A DNA stretch of 64,000 nucleotides from Pseudomonas sp. TH43 (GTDB lineage Bacteria; Pseudomonadota; Gammaproteobacteria; Pseudomonadales; Pseudomonadaceae), in NCBI RefSeq assembly GCF_016650635.1, contig NZ_JAEKFI010000004.1, positions 2,216,501 through 2,280,500 of the forward strand, read 5' to 3'. Positions 54,559 to 63,308 of this stretch are shown here, piece by piece. Numbering within the stretch: position 1 is the stretch's first letter; every line of letters begins with the position of its first letter. The position numbers were made by a program, and so were the translations under genes. The notes beneath the pieces were generated by a model. It was not told the origin of the DNA and did no database searches. It was given only the letters and a program-made list of their open reading frames with translations.

Positions 54559-54564
54559 TAGAAT
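54559..54564 (+). promoter_or_regulatory. Possible -10 element of serB
   Basis: TAGAAT 30 nt before the serB start; the -35 region does not match well, so this is tentative. Confidence 0.35.
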
Positions 54565-54594
54565 GCGGTTTTTTTCCAGTTGCGGGGGTGCGCG

Positions 54595-55809
54595 TTGCGC
54601 GAAATCGTCCTGATTAACATCACGGGAGTCGACCGTCCGGGTCTGACGGCAGCCATTACCGGCGTTCTGGCACAAGGTGGTGTGAACATCCTCGACATTG
54701 GTCAGGCGGTGATCCACGACACCCTGTCGTTCGGCATCCTGGTCGAAATTCCCGACTCCGAGCAAGGCAAGTCCGTGCTCAAAGACATCCTGTTCAAGGG
54801 CTACGAGCTTGATCAGCAGGTGCGCTTCACTCCGGTGTCCGAAGAGGATTACCAGCAATGGGTGGGCAATCAGGGCAAGAAACGCCACATCGTCACCTTG
54901 CTGACCCGCAAAGTGACCGCCGGCCAATTGCAGGCCGTCAGTTCGATCACCGCCAAATACGGCCTGAACATCGACCACATCGACCGTCTGTCGGGTCGCA
55001 TGCCGTTGGACACGCCAGCTGACAAGGGCAAGGGCTGCATCGAGTTTTCCGTACGTGGCGAAGCGGCCGATCCGCAGGCGCTGCGTGCTGAATTCCTCAG
55101 CGTTGCGCAAGAGCTGAACGTCGATATCGCCTTCCAGGAAGATTCGCTGTTCCGTCGCAACCGTCGTCTGGCGGTATTCGACATGGACTCGACGCTGATC
55201 GAGGCCGAAGTCATCGATGAGCTGGCCAAGGCTGCCGGCGTGGGTGAGCAGGTCTCGGAAATCACCGAGCGGGCGATGGCCGGCGAACTGGACTTCCGCG
55301 CCAGTTTCAAAGAGCGCCTGGCCTTGCTCAAAGGTCTGGATGTCAGCGTGCTCGATTCGATTGGCGCCTCGTTGCGTCTGACCGAGGGCGCCGAAACGCT
55401 GTTCGCCGAGCTCAAGCGTCTGGGCTACAAGACCGCAATCCTTTCCGGTGGCTTCACTTATTTCGCCAAGCAATTGCAGGCCAAACTTGGCATCGACTAC
55501 GTGTTTGCCAACGAGCTGGAAGTGGTCGACGGCAAGTGCACCGGCGTGGCGATCGAGCCGATTGTCGATGCCCAGCGCAAGGCAGATCTGCTGAAAGAAC
55601 TGGCGCACAAGGAAGGTTTGCGTCTGGAACAGACCATCGCGGTCGGCGACGGCGCGAATGATTTGCCGATGCTGGCGATTGCCGGGTTGGGCGTGGCGTT
55701 CCGGGCCAAGCCACTGGTCAAGCAGTCGGCGAAGCAGGCGATCTCGACGTTGGGTCTGGATGGCGTGCTGTACCTGCTGGGCTTCCGCGATCGCGACGGG
55801 CAGCTCTGA
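54595..55809 (+). CDS. serB: Phosphoserine phosphatase
   Basis: Last step of serine synthesis. 404 residues. Two ACT domains in the N-terminal half (starting REIVLINITGVDRPGLTAAI, and HIVTLLTRKVTAGQLQAV) may sense serine. The HAD phosphatase has FDMDSTLIEAEVIDELA (Asp196, Asp198), AILSGGFTYFAK and VGDGANDLPMLAIAGLG. I prefer TTG at 54595 with GGGGG upstream, as the other pseudomonad proteins start MREIVLINIT; a TTG at 54580 would add five residues. Diverges from the AhpA/YtjB-like gene. Confidence 0.92.
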   Translation: MREIVLINITGVDRPGLTAAITGVLAQGGVNILDIGQAVIHDTLSFGILVEIPDSEQGKSVLKDILFKGYELDQQVRFTPVSEEDYQQWVGNQGKKRHIVTLLTRKVTAGQLQAVSSITAKYGLNIDHIDRLSGRMPLDTPADKGKGCIEFSVRGEAADPQALRAEFLSVAQELNVDIAFQEDSLFRRNRRLAVFDMDSTLIEAEVIDELAKAAGVGEQVSEITERAMAGELDFRASFKERLALLKGLDVSVLDSIGASLRLTEGAETLFAELKRLGYKTAILSGGFTYFAKQLQAKLGIDYVFANELEVVDGKCTGVAIEPIVDAQRKADLLKELAHKEGLRLEQTIAVGDGANDLPMLAIAGLGVAFRAKPLVKQSAKQAISTLGLDGVLYLLGFRDRDGQL

Positions 55810-55835
55810 GATCTCGATAACCCGAGCGGGCCCCT

Positions 55836-55908
55836 TCGCGAGCGGGCTCGCTCCCACATTGGATCTGTGGCGTTCACAAACCACCTGTGGGAGCGAGCTT
55901 GCTCGCGA
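55836..55908. repeat. REP pair, outward order, after serB
   Basis: TCGCGAGCGGGCTCGCTCCCAC (55836-55857), then GTGGGAGCGAGCTTGCTCGCGA (55887-55908). Same half order as the 40778 element. It fills the gap between convergent serB and the frameshifted gene. Confidence 0.9.
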
Positions 55909-55938
55909 AGGCTGCACCGCCGATTTATCGTCGAATAG

Positions 55939-57703
55939 CTAAAGCGACTTCCACAGCGAATCGAAATCCTCCTCGCTCCCGCCATTCGGCGCGGCCTCCA
56001 GTGAGCGATAGGCAAACTGATTGAAACTGTGTGTGCTCGCCACCCGTCGATCCAGACCGGCGCGGTGCTCTTCGCCCTGGGTGTTGATCAGCACTTTATT
56101 GCCTTCCTGAAATGGCAAGCGCGGCGCGAGCAAGGTCGCGGGCAAGTCGATTGCGCGGATCTCCGGCAGTAATAATCCGCGCAAATACTGACTGTGACTC
56201 GTCGCTCGAACGCACCAGTTGCAGTCCGCAGGGCTCGGCATGTGGCGCCACCAACTCAATGCCCATGTGCGTACCGCCCCCGCGAACCTGACGAATCCAG
56301 CGGATCACCGCGATGCTCCAGCCAAGACTGACACTGTCCTGAATCCCGAGCATTTCCCCAGCCTGCAATTCGACCGGCACCTCTTTAGGCCATGCCAGGC
56401 AATAGCCGCCGGGGCTGTGGTTAATCACTGGCAAGGCATAAGTCGGGTAATGCGGCGTGCTGTCGGTGCTGCTGTCGTCTTCGACCAAGTGATCGTATTG
56501 AATCTCTTCGTAGGGCAAAAACTGTTCGTTGCTCTGCGGCGCGGCGTCGAAGGCTTGGCTCCAGCTGTCCTTTTCACCCTTGGCCACGCCGCTGCTGAAG
56601 TTCGCCGCGCGTGCGCCGGGGTGCTTGAGTAACTCGCTGAAGGTGCGTTCGCCACCCAGATAGAAGTGCAGGGCGCTCATGCCGACGCACACGGTCAGGT
56701 TGCCTGCGCCGACAGTGCGTTGAAAGCTGCGTTCGGCGGCTTCACCCCAGCTCGCGTGAAGGTGTTGCAGGGTGTCGAAGCTGAGGCCCGTCGGGATCGG
56801 CAGCGGCGTTGAAGTGTCCTGATGGATTAAATGCGCTTCGAGGGTTTTCACCAGCGGTTGCGGATCGAAACCGACCAGTCCAGCTTGCTGTTCGCTGCGA
56901 AACATAGTGCGGTAGCGCGGCCCAGCGTCGATTTCCGGGCTGATCGCAAACAGGCCTGCGTCCGAGCGACCGGGATGCAGTTTGAGCAGGGCACTCCACG
57001 GCTCGAGCACTTCAGCCAGTCGGGCGATCTGGTTCTGGCGCAACTGATTGCAGCGAGCGCTGCCCAGCAGCAGGGCGGCAATGTAGGTTTGTTCAAGGCT
57101 CAATTCTGTGGTGAGACTGGCCAGATCGTCATGCAGCCGGCGCTGTTGCAACTGCAGTTCACAGGCCGTGCGATACAACTGATGCAGCTCGAACCACAGA
57201 TGTTCCGGCGCCGGGCTATACAACTGCGTGGCGCGCACCAGTTGACCCTTGAGTGCATGCGCGGTCCGTTGCAAGGCGGTGGCGAGCAGCGTCGCGCGAT
57301 CCTTGCTGTACTTCGGCGCGATGCGCAGGACGATCTGTTTGTAGCCGACGGCCAGCTGACTTTGCAGCGCCTGACACAGGTTGCTGATCTTGCGCGAGCG
57401 CTCGTCGAGCATGATCGCCTGATGCAGGAAATGCCGCTGTAGATGCTGGCAAACGTAATACACCTCGGGGCGCAGCAATTCGAGCAACTGCAGGCGATTG
57501 TCACTGGAGGTCAGCAGTTGATTGAGTTCGCCCAAGCCTTGATACAACTGGCGGGCGGTTTCGCCAATGTTGGCCTTGGGTAGGCCGGCGATCCAGCGCT
57601 TGAGGTCGCGCGGGGTGGCTTCGCAGAATGACAGGCGCGTCTGCGTTGGCGTTGGGGCGCGTAAAAGCGTAGGGGAGATGGCTTGGCTCATGCCAAAAAC
57701 CAT
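55939..57703 (-). pseudogene. PA4958-type protein, frameshifted near the 3' end by a 4-bp duplication
   Basis: The main frame (57703 to 56096, 535 codons; a second ATG at 57691 may be the true start) ends in an unrelated tail after SSDESQ. The other frame, ending at 55939, continues SQYLRGLLLPEIRAIDL and carries a plausible C-terminus. The change lies at a tandem ACTGACTG (56187-56194 on the plus strand); removing one ACTG joins the frames into a 591-residue protein. The N-terminal ~370 residues show no known domain. The C-terminal part, with PVELQAGEMLGIQDSVSLGW and HMGIELVAPH, resembles PilZ-like beta-barrel regions, but I see no clear c-di-GMP motif. Databases sometimes name it molecular chaperone without support. 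Confidence 0.75.
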
Positions 57704-57733
57704 AGCAGCAAATGACCAGGCTGGCTTTCAACC

Positions 57734-57817
57734 TGTAGGAGTTGCCGAAGGCTGCGATCTTTTGATGTTGATTGTAAAAAACAAGATCAACAGATCGCAG
57801 CCTGCGGCAGCTCGTAC
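57734..57817. repeat. Palindromic repeat of the GATCGCAGCCT type, second copy
   Basis: TGTAGGAGTTGCCGAAGGCTGCGATCTTTTGATGTTG at the left matches in inverse CAACAGATCGCAGCCTGCGGCAGCTCGTAC at the right. Same family as 16544-16620. It sits between the frameshifted gene and psd. Confidence 0.8.
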
Positions 57818-57840
57818 GGGGGAGCGGGGTGTTTCGGGGG

Positions 57841-58701
57841 TCAGGCTTTTGGCAGTGCCAGGCCTTGGCCCATCTGCACTGGCGAACCCGCTACCAGCTC
57901 TTCAGCCCACTTCACTTGATCCGGGCCAAACAGCACGATGGCTGTCGAACCCAGCTTGAAGCGACCCAGTTCAGCGCCTTTTTCCAGGTGGATCGGCGCA
58001 CGGGCGGCTTCGTCGTAGCGGAAGGTCTTCAGCTCGCGCTTCGGCGGCGTGACCAGTCCGGCCCATACGGTTTCAATCGAAGCGACAATCATCGCGCCGA
58101 CCAGCACCACAGCCATCGGGCCGCGCTCGGTGTCGAAGATGCACGCTACGCGTTCGTTGCGAGCGAACAGCTCCGGGACGTTTTCAGCGGTGGTCTGGTT
58201 GACCGAGAAGATCCGGCCCGGGATGTAGACCATTTCGCGCAGGGTGCCGGCCAGCGGCATGTGCACGCGGTGGTAGTCCTTCGGCGACAGGTAAATAGTC
58301 GCGAAGTCACCGCCCATGAACGGCGCCGCGTTGGCGGCGTCACCGCCGAGCAGTTCCAGCACGCTGAAGCTGTGGCCCTTGGCCTGGAACACGCGACCGT
58401 GTTCGATCGGGCCGAGTTGGCTGACGGCACCGTCGGCCGGGCTGAGGATCGCGCCCGGAGTCTGGTCCAGTGGGCGCGCGCCGTCTTTCAGGGCGCGGGT
58501 GAAGAAGGCGTTGAAGTGCTCGTAAGCGGTCAGGTCTTCGACCAGTGCTTGCGACATGTCCACCTGGTAACGCTTGGCGAACCACTGGGTGAAGGCATTC
58601 TTGAACCAGCGCACACGGCACTCGGCAACGCAGCCGGCCAGGCGCGACAGCAGGTGATGAGGCAGCAGGTACTGGCTGAGGATAAACAGACGCTCTTTCA
58701 T
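57841..58701 (-). CDS. psd: Phosphatidylserine decarboxylase
   Basis: Makes phosphatidylethanolamine. 286 residues of the proteobacterial short form. The self-cleavage site is FKLGSTAIVLFGP with Gly251-Ser252, where Ser becomes the pyruvoyl group of the small subunit. Other conserved parts are FNAFFTRALKDGARPLD, SPADGAVSQLG and SPKDYHRVHMPLAG, with the His and Asp of the activation triad. Part of a minus-strand run with rhdA (13 nt) and an HDOD gene. Confidence 0.96.
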   Translation of the reverse strand: MKERLFILSQYLLPHHLLSRLAGCVAECRVRWFKNAFTQWFAKRYQVDMSQALVEDLTAYEHFNAFFTRALKDGARPLDQTPGAILSPADGAVSQLGPIEHGRVFQAKGHSFSVLELLGGDAANAAPFMGGDFATIYLSPKDYHRVHMPLAGTLREMVYIPGRIFSVNQTTAENVPELFARNERVACIFDTERGPMAVVLVGAMIVASIETVWAGLVTPPKRELKTFRYDEAARAPIHLEKGAELGRFKLGSTAIVLFGPDQVKWAEELVAGSPVQMGQGLALPKA

Positions 58702-58714
58702 TAATTAATAGTCC

Positions 58715-59539
58715 TTAAAAACCTTGAATCTCGACGGGCGTGTCAGGGTGGTTGCCCCATTCGCCCCAGGAACCGGCGTAGCCCTTGACCCGCGGATAAC
58801 CGAGGGACTTGGCCACCAGATAAGTGAAGCCCGACCGGTGATGGGTCTGGCAGTGGGTAATGATTTCTTTGTCCTTGGTGATCCCGAGGTCTTCGAGGAT
58901 CTGCGGCATGTCTGTGCGAATCCGCAGTTGACGTGCCTTGTCCATGCCGGCAGTCCATTCGAAATTGACCGCGCCGGGGATGTGCCCGGCCTTGGCGGCC
59001 AGCACTTTCTCACCGGAATACTCCAGCGGCCCGCGCGCATCCCAGATTGCCAGATCGGCAGCGCCAAGACGGCTTTGCAGATATTCGCGCGTGGCAGTCG
59101 GTTCTTCATGCAGGGTCAGCGCCACAGGGCCACCGACGGCGGCAGGAACCTGGATCGACATCGGCATGCCGTCCGCCAGCCACGCCGGCAGACCGCCATC
59201 GACGTAGTGGTACTTGTCATGACCAATCACGTCGAGCAGCCAGATGAAGCGTCCGGCCCAGCCGCCACCTTCGTCGTCATAGACTACGTAGACCGCATCC
59301 TGGCGATGTCCCAACTCACCGAACAGCGCTTGCAGATCCGCTTTCGCTGGCAGCAGCCCCGGTGCCGGCGGCTGGCCGAGCTGGGTGCGTTTCGGATCGA
59401 CGAACCGCGCACCGGGCAGATGGCCCTCGGTGTAGCGGGCGGCGCTGGTCAGGTCCACCAGAATCAGTTCAGGTGACTCGAGACGCGGGAGCAGGTCGCT
59501 CGGCTCGATGACGAGCGGCAAGCCAGAGAAGTCAGACAT
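58715..59539 (-). CDS. rhdA: Thiosulfate sulfurtransferase (rhodanese) RhdA
   Basis: 274 residues in two rhodanese domains. The catalytic loop of the second is CQTHHRSG with Cys230, identical in number and sequence to A. vinelandii RhdA. The first domain has Asp in place of Cys (VVYDDEGGGWAG). The start at 59539 has GGAG 8 nt upstream; the longer frame to 59557 is rejected. Moves sulfane sulfur from thiosulfate to acceptors such as cyanide or Fe-S cluster systems. Usually next to psd in pseudomonads. Confidence 0.95.
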   Translation of the reverse strand: MSDFSGLPLVIEPSDLLPRLESPELILVDLTSAARYTEGHLPGARFVDPKRTQLGQPPAPGLLPAKADLQALFGELGHRQDAVYVVYDDEGGGWAGRFIWLLDVIGHDKYHYVDGGLPAWLADGMPMSIQVPAAVGGPVALTLHEEPTATREYLQSRLGAADLAIWDARGPLEYSGEKVLAAKAGHIPGAVNFEWTAGMDKARQLRIRTDMPQILEDLGITKDKEIITHCQTHHRSGFTYLVAKSLGYPRVKGYAGSWGEWGNHPDTPVEIQGF

Positions 59540-59581
59540 GTGAGGTCTCCAGAGCACAAAGGGGGGGATTGTAGCGCAGCC

Positions 59582-61120
59582 TCATCGGCCACGGCTGCTA
59601 AAGCTGTGCAGGGCTTTTTCGATGCACTGCGCGGTTTTGCCGAAGGCTTGCACGGTGATATCGGCAAACGGCCCGCCGCCCTGATCGGCGACCACAATCA
59701 TGATCACCCGGCCATTGTTGACCAGTGAACGCAGGAACAAGTGTTCGCCACGGAACAGCGTGCGCAGGCTCGGTGGCAGCAGTGCGGAGAATTGCCCGTT
59801 GTTCTCGGGGTTGATCCGTACCTGCGCCTGCTGCGCGAGCAGCCGTTGCAGGACTTTGCTCTGGCTGACCACAAAATTCAGCGCCGCAGCGTCTTTCGGC
59901 AGGCCGACGGTTTGATGCACGCGCAAATTGGACTGGGTGCGATCGGCCATCAGGATCATCACCCGGCGCATGCCGCTGGCGACCAGCGCATCGCGGGCGG
60001 CGACGGTCAGGCTCATCGCGTTGGTGAAACGGCTCGGCTCGGCCAGCAATTCGGCGCATTGCCGGCGCCACTGGGTCAGATCTTCAGCGTTCGGTGCCGC
60101 CGCCGGCAACATGCCTGCCGGCAAACGAAGGGTGCCCCACGGCCACAACAATGAAACGGCCGGGTGCCACAAGTCGGGCATCGCATGCTGACGCGCACTG
60201 TTGGCGGCTTGCTGGTGCAACTGTTGCTGCACCTCATCCATGGAAATCTGTAGATAAAGGCTGGTCAGGTACTGCCAGCGCTCGCTGTGCGGACTGTCCC
60301 ACGCTTGTTGCGCCGACAGCGCCAGACCGTTGGCCAGCAACACGGTGTTGGCCGGTTGATTGAGCCAGCGGCGCAGGGTCGGATCATCGTCGAGACGGTT
60401 TTGCTGGCGCAGCGGATGTTCGCTGTCGCGGGCGATGCGCAGCACTTTGACCAATTCGCGCTGCTCGCTGAGGAGCAATTTATAGCCTTGCTGCACCCAG
60501 ATCGGCAGGTGCCAGACCTGCACCAATGCATCAGCGATTCTCAGCAGACGTACACCAAACAATTGCTTCTCGACGGTCCGCGCCGATTCGCCCTTGTGGA
60601 TAACCCGCAGCTCCCACTCTTCAAGCAGCTGTGGATAAGTCAGCGCCAGCGGCCACAACGGCGAGAGAAACAGCAGGCTGCCCCAATGAATGTCCTGCCA
60701 CAGCCGCGCGAGGCGGCTGGCAAAAAAACCGTTGGCCTGTTGAGTGGCGTGCTGGCTGATCATTTGCAGTTGGCGCAGGGCCTTGGGGATTTGCATCTGC
60801 GGTTGGGCCGGCAGGCGCGCCAGCAATTCTTCGGTGCGGGCGAGGCCGAGGCGGTTGATCGCGACTTCGAGGTTTTCCGCCGGCGTGCCCATGTTGCCCT
60901 GGGTGTGACGATTGGCCTCTCGGATGATGCTCAAGGCCAGCGCCGGGCTGTCCTGCATCAAGTCAGCGATGTCGCGGATCGAGCTGCGATTGTCACGAAT
61001 TGCCCGGCAAACTTTATCGTGAGCCTCTTGCGGTACGGGCAGTCGGACGCCATCGAGCAACTTGACCCAGCCATCGAGTGTGGTCGGTTTTACCTGTGGG
61101 ACGTTCGTTTCATTAGCCAT
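59582..61120 (-). CDS. HDOD-domain protein (PA4955-type)
   Basis: 512 residues. An N-terminal HDOD-type helical domain (about 15-270) shows PVPQEAHDKVCRAI, SPALALSIIREANR and AINRLGLARTEELL as its first helices. A C-terminal GAF-like region (about 370-500) has TVAARDALVASGMRRVMILM and INPENNGQFSALLPPSL. No GGDEF or EAL motif is present. HDOD proteins act in signalling, but here no partner is visible beyond motAB, which start 166 nt away in the other direction. The function is unknown. Confidence 0.75.
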   Translation of the reverse strand: MANETNVPQVKPTTLDGWVKLLDGVRLPVPQEAHDKVCRAIRDNRSSIRDIADLMQDSPALALSIIREANRHTQGNMGTPAENLEVAINRLGLARTEELLARLPAQPQMQIPKALRQLQMISQHATQQANGFFASRLARLWQDIHWGSLLFLSPLWPLALTYPQLLEEWELRVIHKGESARTVEKQLFGVRLLRIADALVQVWHLPIWVQQGYKLLLSEQRELVKVLRIARDSEHPLRQQNRLDDDPTLRRWLNQPANTVLLANGLALSAQQAWDSPHSERWQYLTSLYLQISMDEVQQQLHQQAANSARQHAMPDLWHPAVSLLWPWGTLRLPAGMLPAAAPNAEDLTQWRRQCAELLAEPSRFTNAMSLTVAARDALVASGMRRVMILMADRTQSNLRVHQTVGLPKDAAALNFVVSQSKVLQRLLAQQAQVRINPENNGQFSALLPPSLRTLFRGEHLFLRSLVNNGRVIMIVVADQGGGPFADITVQAFGKTAQCIEKALHSFSSRGR

Positions 61121-61191
61121 GTCTGGACGAGATCTTCACTGACTGTAGACGCGCCCGGCATGGGCTAAATTGGCTTTTCGCCTGAACTGGC

Positions 61192-61218
61192 TATAGTCTG
61201 GCGCAGTTTTGCCGATAA
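61192..61218 (+). promoter_or_regulatory. Sigma-28 (FliA) promoter of motAB
   Basis: TATAGTCT (61192-61199), an 11-bp spacer and GCCGATAA (61211-61218). The sigma-28 consensus is TAAAGTTT-n11-GCCGATAA, so the -10 is perfect, the spacer exact and the -35 matches 6 of 8. Transcription would start about 60 nt before the motA ATG. Confidence 0.85.
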
Positions 61219-61286
61219 GTAGAAGAAGAGATTTTTTAACTTCCGAATATGACCTTGAACCCGACTCAGTAAGTACTTTCCTACCT

Positions 61287-62138
61287 ATGGCTAAAATTAT
61301 CGGCATCATCGTCGTATTCGCGAGCGTGCTCGGCGGATACGTGCTCTCCCACGGCAAGATTGCCGCCCTGATCCAGCCTTTCGAGGTGATGATCATTGGT
61401 GGTGCGGCACTGGGTGCATTCCTCCAGGCCAACCCCGGCTACATGACGATGCACGTGCTCAAGAAATCCCTGAGCATGTTCAGTTCGCGTTTCAGCCACA
61501 CGTTCTATCTGGAAGTGCTCGGGCTGATCTACGAGATCCTCAACAAGAGCCGCCGCGAAGGCATGATGGCCATCGAAGGCGACATTGAAGACGCCGCCGC
61601 GAGCCCGATCTTCGCCAAGTACCCGGCAGTTCTTAAAGACGAGCGCATGACCGCGTTCATCTGCGACTACCTGCGCATCATGTCCTCCGGCAACATGGCT
61701 CCGCACGAGCTGGAAGGCCTGTTCGACATGGAACTCTACAGCCTCAAAGAAGACCTCGAGCATCCTTCCCACGCAGTGAACGGCATCGCCGACGCCATGC
61801 CGGGTTTCGGTATCGTCGCGGCGGTACTCGGTATCGTGGTGACCATGGCCTCGCTGGGTGAAGGCGATCAGAAGTCCATCGGTCTGCACGTAGGTGCGGC
61901 ACTCGTAGGTACCTTCTTCGGTATTCTCGCGGCGTACGGTTTCTTCGGCCCGTTGGCGCATTCCCTGGCTCACGATGCCAAGGAAGAGCTGAACGTTTAC
62001 GAAGCCATCAAGGCCTCTCTGGTGGCTTCGGCTTCCGGCATGCCGCCATCGCTGGCGGTGGAGTTCGGTCGCAAGGTTCTGTACCCGGCCCACCGTCCAA
62101 GCTTTGCCGAGCTGGAACAAGCCGTTCGCGGTCGTTAA
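61287..62138 (+). CDS. motA: Flagellar motor stator protein MotA
   Basis: 283 residues, four membrane segments, the MotA/TolQ/ExbB fold. The N-terminus from 61287 is MAKIIGIIVVFASVLGGYVLSHGKI; the long cytoplasmic loop carries the charged residues that contact FliG, and membrane segments 3-4 are in GIADAMPGFGIVAAVLGIVVTM and HVGAALVGTFFGILAAYGFF. Couples proton flow to torque with MotB. The longer frame to 61209 would begin inside the FliA promoter and is rejected. Confidence 0.96.
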   Translation: MAKIIGIIVVFASVLGGYVLSHGKIAALIQPFEVMIIGGAALGAFLQANPGYMTMHVLKKSLSMFSSRFSHTFYLEVLGLIYEILNKSRREGMMAIEGDIEDAAASPIFAKYPAVLKDERMTAFICDYLRIMSSGNMAPHELEGLFDMELYSLKEDLEHPSHAVNGIADAMPGFGIVAAVLGIVVTMASLGEGDQKSIGLHVGAALVGTFFGILAAYGFFGPLAHSLAHDAKEELNVYEAIKASLVASASGMPPSLAVEFGRKVLYPAHRPSFAELEQAVRGR

Positions 62139-62141
62139 GCC

Positions 62142-63218
62142 ATGGAAAATAATCAGCCGATTATCATCAAGCGCGTCAAGCGCATAGCCGGCGGGCATCA
62201 CGGCGGGGCGTGGAAAATCGCCTTCGCCGACTTCGCCACGGCGATGATGGCGTTCTTCCTGGTGTTGTGGCTGCTGTCCACCGCAACACCGGAACAGAAG
62301 ATCGCCATCGCCGGTTACTTCAAAGACCCGGTCGGCTTCTCCGAAAGCGGCACGCCGTACATCATTGATCTCGGCGGTACGCCGACCCTGGCGCCGGAAA
62401 ACACCCTCAACCCCGAGGTGAAATCCCAGCCGCAACCGGACAAGGTCACGGTCGACACCGAGCAGGTCGAAGGCATGGCCGAGCAGGTCGAGAAAGAACG
62501 TCTGGAACTGCTTCTGCAAGAACTGCAGAACAAGGTCGACGAGAACCCGCAACTGCAGAAATTCAAGGACCAGATCCTCTTCGAGATCACGCCGAACGGC
62601 TTGCGCATCCAGATCATGGACGCCGAGAACCGGCCGATGTTCGACTCCGGTTCTGCACGTCTGAAACCGTATTTCGAAGACATCCTGCTGGCCATGGCCG
62701 ACACCATCAAAGCGGTGCCGAACAAGATCAGCATCAGTGGCCACACTGACGCCAAGCCGTACACCGGCACGGGCGATTTCGGCAACTGGGAGCTGTCGGC
62801 CAACCGTGCCAACGCCGCTCGCCGTGCCTTGGTCGCCGGTAGCTACCCGGATGCGCAAGTGGCGCGGGTCGTCGGTTACGCCTCGTCGGCGCTGTTCGAC
62901 AAGGAAAACCCGTTCAACCCGGTCAACCGCCGTATCGACATCGTCGTGCTGACCAAAAAGGCTCAGGCAGCGATCGAAGGTTCGCAAGGTGCCGATCCGG
63001 CCAAACCGGCTGATCAGGGTCAGGACGGTGCCGCTCCGGCGACGCCGGTCGATCCGAACGCCTTACCGGCGGATCAGCAACCGGTGCCGGCACATGAGCT
63101 GCGTGAACGGCTGAACCTGTTCGACGACGCTGCACCCAAACCGGCCGGGCCGGGAGGTGCGGCGCCCACGCCGACAGCGCCACCGGCTACTGCACCGGCC
63201 CCCGCGCCGAAACAGTGA
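62142..63218 (+). CDS. motB: Flagellar motor stator protein MotB
   Basis: 358 residues. A short cytoplasmic tail is followed by one membrane helix with the proton-carrying Asp30 in FADFATAMMAFFLVLWLL. A plug/linker comes next, then a periplasmic OmpA-like peptidoglycan-binding domain (about 180-270: ISGHTDAKPYTGTGDFGNWE, LSANRANAARRAL, NRRIDIVV). The C-terminal tail is Pro/Ala-rich. Starts 3 nt after motA; a terminator follows at 63224. Confidence 0.96.
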   Translation: MENNQPIIIKRVKRIAGGHHGGAWKIAFADFATAMMAFFLVLWLLSTATPEQKIAIAGYFKDPVGFSESGTPYIIDLGGTPTLAPENTLNPEVKSQPQPDKVTVDTEQVEGMAEQVEKERLELLLQELQNKVDENPQLQKFKDQILFEITPNGLRIQIMDAENRPMFDSGSARLKPYFEDILLAMADTIKAVPNKISISGHTDAKPYTGTGDFGNWELSANRANAARRALVAGSYPDAQVARVVGYASSALFDKENPFNPVNRRIDIVVLTKKAQAAIEGSQGADPAKPADQGQDGAAPATPVDPNALPADQQPVPAHELRERLNLFDDAAPKPAGPGGAAPTPTAPPATAPAPAPKQ

Positions 63219-63223
63219 CCCAT

Positions 63224-63252
63224 AAAAAGCCACGGTTACCGTGGCTTTTTTG
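63224..63252 (+). terminator. Rho-independent terminator of motAB
   Basis: GCCACGG (63229-63235) pairs with CCGTGGC (63239-63245) around TTA, followed by TTTTTT. An A-run precedes it, so it could work in both directions. Confidence 0.9.
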
Positions 63253-63308
63253 TGCCTGCCTGCGTCGCATTGACCAGTCGCAGTATTCGCAATCACGGAA
63301 GATCAGTT

